Positions 13,317 to 22,702 of a stretch of 64,000 nt of DNA are shown one piece after another. This DNA is from Rehmannia glutinosa. Taxonomy: Eukaryota > Streptophyta > Magnoliopsida > Lamiales > Orobanchaceae. Below the pieces are notes generated by a model that was not told the origin of the DNA, did not search any database, and saw nothing but the letters and a program-made list of their open reading frames with translations. Made by a program: the position numbers and the translations under genes. The stretch is from positions 53,761,950-53,825,949 of the forward strand of contig CM071928.1 in the NCBI GenBank assembly GCA_016081115.2, in the 5' to 3' direction. How positions within the stretch are numbered: the first letter of the stretch is position 1; every line of letters begins with the position of its first letter.

Positions 13317-13960
13317 GGATGGTGATCTGAGCAAATACGAGGGAGAACAAAGTGATCCACTTTCTGCCAAAGAGCGAGAAAATTAGAGGTAGCAATGGAA
13401 CGATCCAATCTTGCCTGAGTGAGGTTGTGTCTGCCCCTCGTAGCACTCTACGTAAAAAAGTGACCCATGGTAGGAATAGCCGTCAGATTCGCATTATCCA
13501 GAAAATTACGAAATTCTTGACACGATGCAACAGAAGCAATCCCCTGACCTTTCTTCTCGTGGTTACCCAGAATAGCGTTGAAATCCCCTATCAAGACCAA
13601 GTCAGTAATACCCAAACCAGTGATATTATCCCAGAGGTAACGACGATCCACATAAGTACAAATGGCGTGAACAAAGCCCGCATGAAAACTGATAGCAAGA
13701 TATTGAGCCTTAAGAACGATACACCATCGATTAGAAATGAAAACATTGCAAGATAGACACATCCGAGCGTCGAAAAATCCAAATATTTGATCTCCCATTC
13801 GAACGAAAATTCTGCACCACAAAATGTAAACCAAGACTGGCCCAAAAAAAATCAGGGATAGCATCCAAATCCACCTTAGGCTCCGAGATGGCGACCAAGG
13901 AAGGTTTATGACGTTGACAGAAGTCTTTGAGAATATTGTGGGAAGCAACATTCCCTATCT
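13317..13960 (-). pseudogene. LINE ORF2, apurinic-type endonuclease part
   Basis: The minus strand encodes a block resembling the plant LINE endonuclease/exonuclease/phosphatase domain: KDFCQRHKPSLVAISEPKV near 13870-13930, then VLIGDFNAILG with GDFN at 13577-13588, then ICSDHHPLLL with SDHHP near 13317-13330. GDFN and SDHHP are conserved active-site motifs of this nuclease family, which nicks the target DNA. The N-terminal strand with the first catalytic residues is missing and at least two frameshifts separate the blocks, so it is inactive as read. Confidence 0.8.
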
Positions 13961-14116
13961 AACGGAATATTGTTGATTAAAGTCACGAAAAATAATTTAT
14001 TTGGTCTTATAAATTAATTGGTCTTATAACTTGGACTATTTTGAGATTTAGTCATCTAAATATTTACAATTAAATTTTAGACAAACATCTTTAAAAAATT
14101 CGGATATTTAATCATG

Positions 14117-14833
14117 CACAAAAACTCCTGTTAGACCGTCTAACGGAAAAGACCCGTTAGACGGATCCAACCCGACCCGGGTTTTAGTAATTTCATGCAC
14201 CAGTGGCATGTTTGTAATATTCTGGGACAGTGCATCCGAAAAGTATTAGTAGTTGCTCGAAAAAGTATTAGTAGTTCCCTGGAGAGTATTTTAGTAGTTC
14301 TCCTAAATATAATTAACCTTTTCTCCCGAAAAGTATTAGGAGTCCCTCAAAAAAGTATTAGTAGTAACGATTAAATGTATTAGTAATCTGCTTGAACAGT
14401 TTTTCAGTAATCCAATTGAAAAATATTTATTTTTTCCATCAAGAGCATTAGTATTCCTACTAAAACGTATTAGTAGTCTTATTTAAAAGTATTATATTTT
14501 TTGATTAAATGTATTTTAGTATTACTCTTGAAAAGTAATAGTTTTCCTCATAAAAAGTATCAGTAGTTCCCCATAAAAGTATTAGTTCTTCCCCCAAAAA
14601 GTAACAGTAGTCATCCTGAAAATTATTTGGTAGCACCCCTAAAAATATTAGTTTTTCCTCCGAAAAGTATTAGTAGTCCTCCTAAAATGTATTAGCAACT
14701 CTCCTAAAATGTATTAGCAGCGGCCATCGGATGTGATATTGGTTTTTGTGCGGCTTGTTGTTGGGCTGACGGGTCGGATATTTGGATCCGTCTAACGAAT
14801 TACACCCGTAACCGTCTGACAGAAGACTAACCC
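14117..14833. mobile_element. Mutator-like non-autonomous element, copy 1 (717 bp)
   Basis: It starts CACAAAAACTCCTGTTAGACC and ends GACAGAAGACTAACCC. The 9-bp flanks TTAATCATG (14108-14116) and TTAGTCATG (14834-14842) differ at one base, as expected of an old Mutator target duplication. The terminal inverted repeats are imperfect. They contain GTTAGACCGTCTAAC, itself nearly palindromic, and a second inner block CCGTTAGACGGATCC, which recurs inverted near the 3' end as GGATCCGTCTAACG. The interior is a degenerate minisatellite with no coding capacity. Confidence 0.75.
14235..14720. repeat. Degenerate GTATTAGTAGT minisatellite inside Mutator-like copy 1
   Basis: About two dozen units of roughly 17-24 bp share a core like GAAAAGTATTAGTAGT followed by a variable pyrimidine-rich stretch (TTCCCTG, CCTCCT). 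Units differ by substitutions and small indels. The array stops at GCGGCCATCGGATGT, a motif also found just after the array of copy 3. Confidence 0.85.
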
Positions 14834-14842
14834 TTAGTCATG

Positions 14843-15280
14843 TATCTATCGAAATTGTGTAATTTTATCGGAAATTGCTTACTACATGACTGGTCAAGTA
14901 TAGACATGTAAAAAAAAATTTGGGATTTTGTTGTTAATTTGGCGAAAAAATTGCCACCAAACTATTAAAATTCTCAAGTTTGTTTTGTCCAATTTTGGTG
15001 ATTTGTCGTGTCAATTTTTTTTTGTGTGTCAAATCACTAAAATCCCTAAGTATTATACACGTTAGCATATATCGGTTCTAGTTACCAATTATGGCTAAAT
15101 TACACAATTCCGATCAAAATCAGACTAAATGTCCAAAATTTTAAAATATATTGGACCAAAATTTAAATGTGCAACTACTTCGAGAACTAAATCTCCAAGT
15201 AATCCAAGTTACAAGACTAAAAAAACTATTTTCCCATAATTATAATATATAAAAACCAATTTAATTAGTTATGTTTGTAC
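14843..15280. other. AT-rich intergenic DNA, no gene recognised
   Basis: Low-complexity AT-rich sequence with several T and A runs. I see no coding potential, no terminal repeats and no clear element similarity. Confidence 0.6.
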
Positions 15281-16056
15281 CTTATCGATAAAATCTCAGG
15301 CTAAATGAGCATCCTTGGAAGTTCTTTCAGCCACATGTAAAACAAAATCGATGGCTTTTCTGAGTCTTCCGCCTTCTGGAAGTTCATCGGCGATGTGCTC
15401 AGCCGCTTTCTCCACCCCCTCTGCCACCTTTCCGTGTCGACTATTACTTCTATTTTCGCAACTGTAGTTTCAAATTAATTTATCTACATGCACATCAATT
15501 TTGTGAATATAGAAGTAATTTTTTAAATTTTTTTTAGAAATGATGAAAATTTAAAATTAAAAATCGAATTCCCTTTTGAGTTTGAGGAGCGAAACCCTTC
15601 TGTGGCTGAAGAAGGGTAGAACTTGTTAGTGTTATAATTGGTTATTATTAGCTATAAGGGTAGTTTTGTATTTTCCTACTTATGTATTACTTAATTAGGT
15701 CTTTATCTCTAGCCTCCATTCTTCATTTTTACTCAAGTTGTAATGTTGTATTCATATTCAAGACATCTCTTGTCTCTATGAAACTCTCTCATTTACTTCA
15801 TCTTACAATTTATGTTTACAAGCTAATCTAACAGAACTATTGATAAACTACTCCCACTATCCAATTTCTGAATTAAATATTTTTTTTAAATTAATAATAT
15901 TAATTTGCATATCTATATGAACAACTTGAATTAAATAATCCAGAGATTTAAAATTTTGATGCAAGAAACCAAAATTCAACTCACAAGAAGTTGAAAGGAG
16001 GCTCAGAAGGCGGCGGAGCTTCTGCAGGTTGAACAACACTGTACACCGCGAAGCTC
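15281..16056 (-). pseudogene. Fragment of a host gene of unknown function (two exons, nonsense codon)
   Basis: On the minus strand two exon-like blocks have canonical splice sites. Block 1 (16056-15985) follows the acceptor TTTTCCCCTTCAG and ends at donor GTGAGT; it encodes SFAVYSVVQPAEAPPPSEPP. Block 2 (15461-15281) follows acceptor CTACAG and ends at donor GTAC; it encodes a helical stretch including EGVEKAAEHIADELPEGGRL and KAIDFVLHVAERTSKDAHLA. The frame joins across the intron without a shift. A TGA at 15296-15298 then interrupts sequence that still looks coding (DFIDK). The style resembles a family of small plant proteins, perhaps plastid-targeted, that I recall only loosely. No first exon or later exon is found, so this looks like a decayed fragment. 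Confidence 0.5.
15624..15833. repeat. Solo LTR, 210 bp, in the intron of the gene fragment
   Basis: It starts TGTTAGTGTTATAATTGG and ends AAGCTAATCTAACA, with exact 5-bp duplications GAACT on both sides (15619-15623 and 15834-15838). TG...CA ends and a 5-bp duplication are diagnostic of LTR-element integration. The style resembles short copia LTRs. No internal region is left, so it arose by recombination between two LTRs. Confidence 0.82.
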
Positions 16057-17394
16057 CTGAAGGGGAAAACAAAAAATTTTGAACATTATTCTCACTGTTA
16101 AAATATTAAATGTCTTAAATAGGGGGGCGAGATTAATTTTTTAAGGGGCGAATGATAAAATTTAATTATTATATTAATTTGAAAAAAGAAAATATGGAGT
16201 TAAGGGGCGTGACAACCTCCCTAGCTCCGTCTCTCGGCAAATCAACGTACGTAATTTTTTTTTGTTTGTAATTACTCTATTTCAATATATGCGACTTCAA
16301 AAAAGTCATTTTTATATAAAGTTTTGGTCTTCTATTTATATGATGAATTGAAGCGCCATTAATTAAAAAAAAAGAAAACCGAGAGAAAATATCGTATCAC
16401 ATATTTTAAGTAACGTTACCTTCTTTCTTCATCATCCTTTTTCACTCTCCAGATACTATGGAGACATTTGACGCCATGTTTGCTCCTAATTACATGTTTG
16501 AACATCGGAAAATTTGCACAAGAATTTGAGGATATTTGAGTTTGACACCTATGGGAGGGGAGGCCTTATTAATATATATGGAGGCCATGCGGATATCCAA
16601 AGGCGATGATGGATTTTGTGACGGACATATATGGTTTTTGCAAAAATCTATGTGTCGATTAACATGAAATGAAAAACACTACAAACCTGAATAACGATTA
16701 GGAGAAATTTGTGATACTCTGTGAATTTTTTTAAAAGAAGATAATCATCTAATCCTAGGGAAAATGTTGTACATTGCGTTTAATAGAACGACCGTGTTTG
16801 GAAAAAATGTTAGCATGCAGACACGTACGAGTGTTCAACAAGACAAAGCTTTTGAATGTTGTTACCAATTACTAGTTGACTTTTCAATTTATTAGGATCG
16901 AGCTCATTATTACTTATGGTCAATTGTTGCATTTGTTAATTTTCCAATAGAATTGTTATTTTTTTTTTAAGGAAATTTTCCCTATAGAATTGGGAACAAA
17001 GTTGACTGCTAAATTTCGCATGTGTTGCGGAGGAAGTTCCTTGTAACACGTGCTAGAATATATAGTTCCAAGAGTGGGTTTGCCATGTTACAAGAGCACC
17101 CGAGTTGTCCAAGAAAGTCTCGTTGATGCTAAAATCGGTTAGAGTATTGGAATTAGAATTGTGCACCAAATAGATTGAATATTTATAGATAAGACTTGGG
17201 CCTCGTGGATCTTGAATTTGTTTTTGGGCCACTTGGCTATTATGTCTTTTTTGGGTTATTGCGCCTTCATAACAGAATGTTGGACCAATCGGCTGTTTTT
17301 TTGGCTGTAGTTTTAGTTTTGGGCTTGAATTATTTATTGGTCTTAAATTTATTTGCAAAATACACATCATAAACTAATTGTTATATCTGTATTA
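16057..17394. other. AT-rich intergenic DNA with a possible LTR-like relic
   Basis: No gene is supported. The minus strand of 17050-17370 contains CTATAAATATTCAATC followed by a leader-like stretch, and gives a 105-residue open frame with no recognisable similarity. This could be an old LTR relic, but I found no matching partner or target duplication. Confidence 0.4.
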
Positions 17395-17479
17395 TATTAA
17401 GTACACAAAAACTCGAGGACCGTCTAACGGTCGACGATTAAACGGATCGACCCGTGGATCCCGGTAGCGATTCCGTAAT

Positions 17480-18344
17480 ATTAGCAATGGTGTTGTAGTA
17501 ATTTTCGGGAGCACCAATATTAGCGATTCTTCGAAATGTATTAGTCGTCCTTCTAAAAAGTATTAGCAGTTCTTCTGAAATGTATTAGTAGTTTTCTGAA
17601 GAGTTTTTTAGTATTTCTCCTGAATATACTCCTGAAATGTATTAGCAATCCCTCAAAAAAGTATTAGTAGTTCCTTGAAAAAGTATTAGTAGTTCTTTGA
17701 AATAAATTAAAATTTTCTCACGAAATGTAGTAATAGTCATTCTGAAAAGTATTAGTCGTCCTTCTAAAAAGTATTAGCAGTTCTTCTGAAATGTATTAAT
17801 AGTTCCATGAATATAATTAAATTTTTCTCCCGAAATGTATTAACAATCCTTCTGAAAAGTATTAGTCGTCCTTCTAAAAAGTATTAGCAGTTCTTGTGAA
17901 ATGTATTAGTAGTTCCCTGAAGTGTATTTTAGTATTTCTCATGAATATACTCCCGAAATGTATTAGCAATCCCTCAAAAAAGTATTAGTTTTTCCTGTGA
18001 AAAGTATTAGTAATCTCCCGAAAATATATTAGTAATTTCCCAAAAAAGTATTACTTATCCCCTGAAAAGTATTAGTAATCTCCCTGAAAAGTATTAGCTT
18101 TCCCCCTGAAAAGTATTAGTAATATGCTGAAAAAGTATAGTATTTTTCTGGAGAATATTTTGATAGTCCTCCTGAAAAATATTAACTTTTTCAATCAAAG
18201 GTATTAGTAGTTCATCTAAAACGTATTAGTAGATCAACAGAAAAGTATTAGTTCTTCCGCTAAAAGGTATTTAGTAATTTCCCTATAAAGTATTAATTTT
18301 ACATCTGAAAAGTATTAGTTGTCCTCTTGAAAAGTATTAGTAGT
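17480..18344. repeat. Degenerate GTATTAGTAGT minisatellite inside Mutator-like copy 2
   Basis: The same core, AAAGTATTAGTAGT with variable CTGAA or CCTGA linkers, repeats over about 860 bp. A higher-order unit of about 100 bp is visible: TTCTGAAAAGTATTAGTCGT followed by CCTTCTAAAAAGTATTAGCA and TTCTTCTGAAATG recurs near 17530, 17735 and 17850. Confidence 0.85.
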
Positions 18345-18359
18345 GGATTAGATAGTCGA

Positions 18360-18840
18360 ACACCAAAAGTGGAACATGAAATTTGTTCCCGGTTCTTGTA
18401 ATTATCCCTAAAAAAATGAAGCAGGACACCCTGTTTGCTCATGCATGGCTTCAACTAAAAATTCTAACACAAACTAACCTGCAAGTAATATGTATACATC
18501 CATCAATCTTCTCCACAAACACCTTGCAATTAGGACTAGTGAATGGAAATATATACATACAACTTTAAAGATATATACAAAATTGTTTCTTCACCATTTT
18601 TTCCCGTAACTTGCAGCAACCTAAAAATTAAACAAAAAATAGAAGAGTTGGGTCAATCTCATGGTCTTTTTCCTATTTCTTGTCTTCATCTTCTTGTATC
18701 CATAGATATCAACAACTCAAAAAGAGTAAAGCCTTCAATTTCATAATCGATGGGGAAGCGCGCGACTGCTTTGGAGTTGAGTTTCGAGAGAAGAACTCAA
18801 AGCTGGTGGATTTATTGGGAAAGCCCTAATATTTCTGATT
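18360..18840 (-). other. Non-repetitive insert in Mutator-like copy 2, possible captured gene fragment
   Basis: This stretch is absent from copies 1 and 3 and differs in composition from the surrounding array. On the minus strand it has splice-acceptor-like TTTTTTGTTTAATTTTTAG before GTTGCTGC, and ACTTGCAG near 18480, with short open stretches such as DYEIEGFTLFELLISMDTRR. I cannot identify the source gene. The pattern is what Pack-MULEs show when they carry host gene pieces, but capture is only inferred. Confidence 0.35.
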
Positions 18841-19300
18841 TTTTCCGTCTTTTAGTTTTTTAGTTTGGTTGGATCCGGGTCAGTTTGAGGATCCGTCTAA
18901 CGGGTTAGATCCAGATTAGGCGGTCTGACGACGAGGAACCTACTCTATTAAGTATAAGTCAAGAAGAAGGTAACTATAACTAATCAATTAAAAGCATATC
19001 TAAAAGTTCAAATTCGAATAGTTAAACATACCAAATTCCAAAGTTCAACCTTTTATAAAAAAAAGGGGTCAAGTGTGGATCGATGTTATCCGATTCTTGC
19101 CCATTCATTTCAATCATCTTTTTGTGGTTAAATGAACCGAATCCAATTCATGATACAGCCGTCTGATCAAGTACCATTTCTGAAATTACTATGAACAACG
19201 AATTCGGACTGTTGACAAAGACTACCATCATTTGCCATTAAGAAATACCACTAACCAAATATAGATAAATGCCTCTAAGTGGTACTTAGAATAAACAAGT

Positions 19301-19500
19301 TAAAAATGGCTGATTGTCGTATATAACTCCTTTCAGAAAATTAAATTGATATCCAACCACTCCATTAAAAACCTCAATTATCATTAAATTATACGATGGT
19401 ACATAACAGACAAAGTAAAATGCTTGATTATCATATATAACTCCATTGAGAAAATTAAATTGATACCACAACTACCCCATTAGAAAACCTCATTATCATA
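19301..19500. repeat. Two-copy direct repeat, about 115-bp period
   Basis: TGATTGTCGTATATAACTCC (from 19310) recurs as TTGATTATCATATATAACTCC (from 19424). Each copy is followed by AGAAAATTAAATTGATA, CCA-AC and CCATTA-AAA-CCTCA. The copies differ by several substitutions. No function is evident. The rest of 18955-19642 is AT-rich intergenic DNA with nothing recognised. Confidence 0.7.
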
Positions 19501-19612
19501 TATAATAATACAATGTTAAATAAAGCTAATTAATCCTTATACATTTCACATCACTACACAACATACTTCTGATGTCACAGGCACACATACTTCCTATTCC
19601 TCCTACCCCACC

Positions 19613-19658
19613 AAAAAAAAAAAAAAAAAAGTAAACAGAAATCGACGACGACGACGAC

Positions 19659-19700
<42 letters not shown>
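19613..19700. repeat. Poly(A) run and compound (CGA)n(ATA)n microsatellite
   Basis: Eighteen A (19613-19630) are followed by five CGA-type units (19643-19658) and about 14 ATA units to 19700. It lies 30-120 bp beyond the stop codon of the 337-residue gene, probably in its 3' UTR. Confidence 0.9.
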
Positions 19701-19702
<2 letters not shown>

Positions 19703-19730
19703 TTAATTTTCGTAAGGGCTATAGACAAAT

Positions 19731-20744
19731 TCAGACATGATACTCCTCCAGTTGAACATCCTTATTAGCCTTCAAAGGAACATAATCTCCCAAACAAATA
19801 ACCTCCAAATGATCAGAAAGGGCAGACTTGTCAATTATTTGATGGTGATAAGACTTGCAAACAAAGTAAATCAGAGTTTGCACCGCCAACCCAAACAAGA
19901 TCCCATTCAACAACAGCAACAAAAAAATCACCCCAAATCCAACAACTTGCAAACCCTCCATTCTCCCCCAAACCCTATACATAACAAAAACTTTAAACCC
20001 AAAATTTGTAATCACCAAAAAAACAATCAACTTGACAAATATAGCAATTCCCACAAACAATTTCCCTTGGATCAACTTTCTGCTCTTGATCATCGCCTTA
20101 AACCCATGTAGATCCTCCAAAACCGACACGACGCTCGCCAGCTGCCAAATTACGGCCATGTACACAAACCCTAACGCGTACAATATTACTACAATCACGA
20201 AAACTGCGACCCCAAATTTAGAATCAGCTCTGCCACTCTTACCCCACATACATAAAGTGAATCCGAAAACAACAATATAAGCGCAAAACGCGAAAAAAGC
20301 ACAAAGGAAAGTGATTATTAGTCTCTTCCAAACCCTTGGGACGACGCTCATGAATTTCCTGAACGTGATTTCGCGGGAAGTGTAGACGCATGCGATCGTG
20401 TAGACGACCGCAGACGTCGACAGGAGAGAGAAAGCGAGGACAAATGCGAAATAGAATATCTTGACAAGTATGTAAGCTACCCACTCGGACGATACGACGT
20501 CGGAGAGCTTGTGGTACTGTGGGGTCCCTTTTTTTGTGTCGGATAGGACGAATTCGTTGAAGCTGATTTTGTGGTGGAGAATGTCTGAAACGTCTTCCTG
20601 TGCTAAGAAGATGGAGGAGAGTGGGAGGATAAGGGTTAGGGTTATTTGGCTAAAGATTTTTCTTAATTTGAAGATGAGTTTGAAGGATTCTTTGTAGATG
20701 CCAAACAACCCTAGAAATTGCATTTCTTCTTGAGCTCTGTCCAT
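19731..20744 (-). CDS. Plant-specific multi-spanning membrane protein, 337 residues
   Basis: This is the only intact host gene in the window, intronless. The start MDRAQEEMQFLGLFGIYKES and the ending SYHHQIIDKSALSDHLEV, then GDYVPLK near the C-terminus, match a conserved plant family (Arabidopsis homologues such as At5g44860 and At4g19950, from memory). Those are annotated only as uncharacterised or polyadenylate-binding-protein-interacting. About six hydrophobic segments are visible, near residues 33-50, 88-121, 140-166, 176-205, 228-256 and 263-295. The short N-terminus and the hydrophilic C-terminal tail presumably lie on the same side. Length agrees with the family. The start at 20744 is the first ATG and is followed by the conserved QFLGLFGIYKESFK block, so it is well supported. 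Function is not known to me. Confidence 0.88.
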   Translation of the reverse strand: MDRAQEEMQFLGLFGIYKESFKLIFKLRKIFSQITLTLILPLSSIFLAQEDVSDILHHKISFNEFVLSDTKKGTPQYHKLSDVVSSEWVAYILVKIFYFAFVLAFSLLSTSAVVYTIACVYTSREITFRKFMSVVPRVWKRLIITFLCAFFAFCAYIVVFGFTLCMWGKSGRADSKFGVAVFVIVVILYALGFVYMAVIWQLASVVSVLEDLHGFKAMIKSRKLIQGKLFVGIAIFVKLIVFLVITNFGFKVFVMYRVWGRMEGLQVVGFGVIFLLLLLNGILFGLAVQTLIYFVCKSYHHQIIDKSALSDHLEVICLGDYVPLKANKDVQLEEYHV

Positions 20745-21517
20745 GGTGGATGGATTAATTATTTGCTTGTTTGTTTTCTTGCTCTGTGCGTGTCTTTGTT
20801 TTGATGTGGGTGTGAAGTGAAAGAGTGATAGAGATTATTAATGAGGAGGTGGGTCTGGTCTTACGGAAGTCCAAATAAATTGTGTTGCATATGTTGATGT
20901 CATATATGAGGTCATTAATTGCATGTGTAGAGATCAAGTTAGGTGGGTTTTTTGGATTTTTGTATGTGATGAATGGAAACAAGGTGGGGCCCACCAGTTC
21001 TTGGAATTTTGTCTTAAGTTTTGAAAAACATCACTCATCTCTTATTTTGGATGATTCTCATACGTATAATACTTACCCTATTAAATATTCACAATTTATA
21101 TTTAATTTATGCATGTTTGAAGATTAATATGTTAAATTGTTATACACCGGAGATATATTTTTTATTGCAAAATGTGTTTTTATTTCATATTTTTTATAAT
21201 TAATTATACTTTAAATAAATAAAAAGGAGAAAATATAATTTGTTTAAAAATATTTTCCGTTTAAATGTTGTATTTTTTAAAACATTTTTGAAATATCGTG
21301 CTCTCGTATTTGGAGTTGTGTGAAAAGAAAAGCAGTTTATAAAATGTATGTTAGGGATAAAAAAATTATTTTATATTATTGATTAATTAAAGTTATTGAA
21401 ACAATTAATTCCTCCCTCCCCCCCTTATATTGTTTAAAAAAGAAACAGTTTCCATGCAAATTAATTTGGCAGGAAAACCCATTTTTCTTTAGTATATATT
21501 CCAGGCTGAGCCCAGTG
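20745..21517 (-). promoter_or_regulatory. Upstream region of the membrane-protein gene
   Basis: No coding sequence is seen. The minus strand just before the ATG is pyrimidine-rich (CTCTATCACTCTTTCACTTC), as plant leaders often are. I cannot single out a certain TATA box. Part of this region (20812-21035) is duplicated further upstream (see next entries). Beyond 21060 the DNA is plain AT-rich. Confidence 0.4.
20812..21035. repeat. Upstream segment of the gene, duplicated at 22478-22674 and 22190-22256
   Basis: Shared landmarks with 22478-22674 are GTGAAG-AGAGTG, ATTAATGAGGA, CTGGTCTTA, CCAAATAAATTGTGTTGC, ATATATGAGGTCATTAAT and GGATTTTTGTA, in the same order and orientation. The tail (GATGAATGG, GGAATTTT, CTTAAGTTTTGAAAA-CATCA) is also shared with 22190-22256, inside Mutator-like copy 3. 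Confidence 0.8.
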
Positions 21518-21669
21518 TTGATCTTAGACAAAAACTTGGCTTAAAAAAAAACGGGTCTTGTCTAACCGTTAAAATCAACCCGAGTAAATTTTTTAATATT
21601 TTTGTAATAAAGGATGGTGTCCTAAGATGTATGGATCGGTGGTGTTTTTTAATTAGGAAGCGATGTTAA

Positions 21670-22152
21670 AAATATTAGTTTTACCCTTAAGCATATTAGT
21701 GAACAAATGATTAGTTGGTAACGCGAAAAGTATTAGTAATATCTTGAACAATATTTTTAATAGATAGTGGTTCATTTGAATACAATAAAAATATTGATTT
21801 TTCCTTCGAAAGTATTAGTAATCCACCTTTAATGTATTAAAAGTATTAGACAGCGTTGACGTACTATTAGATAACCCTCAAAAGTATTAGTTTTAAAGGG
21901 AAAAGTATTAGCAATATTTGGAAAAGTATTATTAGTAATCCTCCGGAAAATTTTGCAACCCCGAGCAATTTTTTTAAGTAATTCTCATGAAAATTATTGA
22001 CTTTTCCATAAATGTATTAGTATTTCCTCTAAAATATATTAATAATCTTATTGAAAAATATTATGTTTTTTTATTTTAGTATTTTTCAAGTGAAAAGTAT
22101 TAAAAGTTCTAAACTAAAAAGTATTAGTAGCCCTTCTAAAATGTATTAGCAA
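21670..22152. repeat. Degenerate ATTAGTA minisatellite inside Mutator-like copy 3
   Basis: Same core as in copies 1 and 2 but more decayed and more AT-rich, with units such as GAAAAGTATTAG and AAAATGTATTAG and variable linkers. Confidence 0.8.
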
Positions 22153-22189
22153 TGGCCATCGGATGTTAAAAATTCTTTTTTTTGGTATT

Positions 22190-22256
22190 AGTAATTGATG
22201 AATGGGGTCAATGGTGATTGGCCCACAGTTCGGGAATTTTCTTAAGTTTTGAAAAC
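22190..22256. repeat. Gene-upstream segment carried inside Mutator-like copy 3
   Basis: GATGAATGGGG, GGCCCACAGTTC, GGAATTTT and CTTAAGTTTTGAAAACATCA match 20968-21035 in order and orientation. Copy 1 has different sequence at the equivalent place, so the segment was probably acquired. Confidence 0.65.
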
Positions 22257-22477
22257 ATCAGTCAGGTCCATTAGATAGTCTAACATGAGACTTACCCTTA
22301 ATCTTATTGATCTTATAGTATGTTCAAAGAATTTTTTTAACAATAGCGGAGCCATCACACAAAAATGTGGTATTGATTGGGATGAAAAACTAAAAAAATC
22401 CTATAATTAAATTTTAACACATACTTTTTAAAAAGTTTCTTAATGAGATGAGCTAAAAAAATCATACAGGGCAGGTT

Positions 22478-22674
22478 GTAAAGTGAAGAGTGGTCGCGAT
22501 TAATGAGGAAAGGGATCTGGTCTTAGCCTAAACCAAATAAATTGTGTTGCTGTCTTGCTGATGTTATATATGAGGTCATTAATAATGTCGAGATTAATTA
22601 TATATTTAGGTAGGTTTTGTGGATTTTTGTAGATATACATATATATGAATAGAAACATGGGGCCACCAATTCTT
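22478..22674. repeat. Second copy of the gene-upstream segment
   Basis: Diverged copy of 20812-21004. It lies about 1.7 kb further upstream of the gene, on the other side of Mutator-like copy 3. Confidence 0.75.
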
Positions 22675-22702
22675 ACTGAAAAATAAGCATATAATTATAT
22701 GT

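Larger units (their letters stand above)
10499..13960 (-). mobile_element. Plant LINE, 5'-truncated and cut at its 3' side
   Basis: On the minus strand this holds endonuclease, reverse transcriptase and a zf-RVT zinc region in the order of plant L1-type ORF2. It starts near 13960, a little inside the endonuclease domain, so the 5' end looks truncated, as is usual for LINEs. At 10498 the reading frame runs straight into the LTR of element B. The RNase H-like end, 3' UTR and poly(A) tail are therefore displaced outside the window or lost. No ORF1 is visible. Confidence 0.88.
17404..18945. mobile_element. Mutator-like non-autonomous element, copy 2 (1542 bp, with extra insert)
   Basis: It starts CACAAAAACTCGAGGACCG and ends GGAACCTACTC, flanked by exact 9-bp duplications TATTAAGTA (17395-17403 and 18946-18954). 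Terminal repeats again contain ACCGTCTAACGG at the left and GGATCCGTCTAACGGG plus GGCGGTCTGACG at the right. It is twice as long as copies 1 and 3 because its minisatellite is longer and because about 480 bp of unrelated sequence (18360-18840) lies between array and right end. Confidence 0.82.
21527..22297. mobile_element. Mutator-like non-autonomous element, copy 3 (771 bp)
   Basis: It starts GACAAAAACTTGG and ends ACATGAGACTTACCC, flanked by TTGATCTTA (21518-21526) and TTAATCTTA (22298-22306), a 9-bp duplication with one mismatch. A minisatellite of the same AAAGTATTAGTA type fills 21670-22152 and is followed by GGCCATCGGATGT as in copy 1. The right part then carries a 67-bp segment (22190-22256) resembling DNA upstream of the neighbouring gene. 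Confidence 0.75.

Noticed and set aside
14235..14720. Tandem repeats with variable spacers resembling a CRISPR array
   Set aside because: The DNA is eukaryotic, units are degenerate and of uneven length, there are no cas genes, and the array lies inside a transposon with 9-bp target duplications.
17053..17370. 105-residue minus-strand open frame as a gene
   Set aside because: No recognisable similarity, no plausible start context, and a TATA-like box inside the frame. It is more likely non-coding or an LTR relic.
19737..20280. Plus-strand open frames of 124 and 82 residues
   Set aside because: They are antisense shadows of the 337-residue membrane-protein gene and have low-complexity Gln/Asn/His-rich translations.
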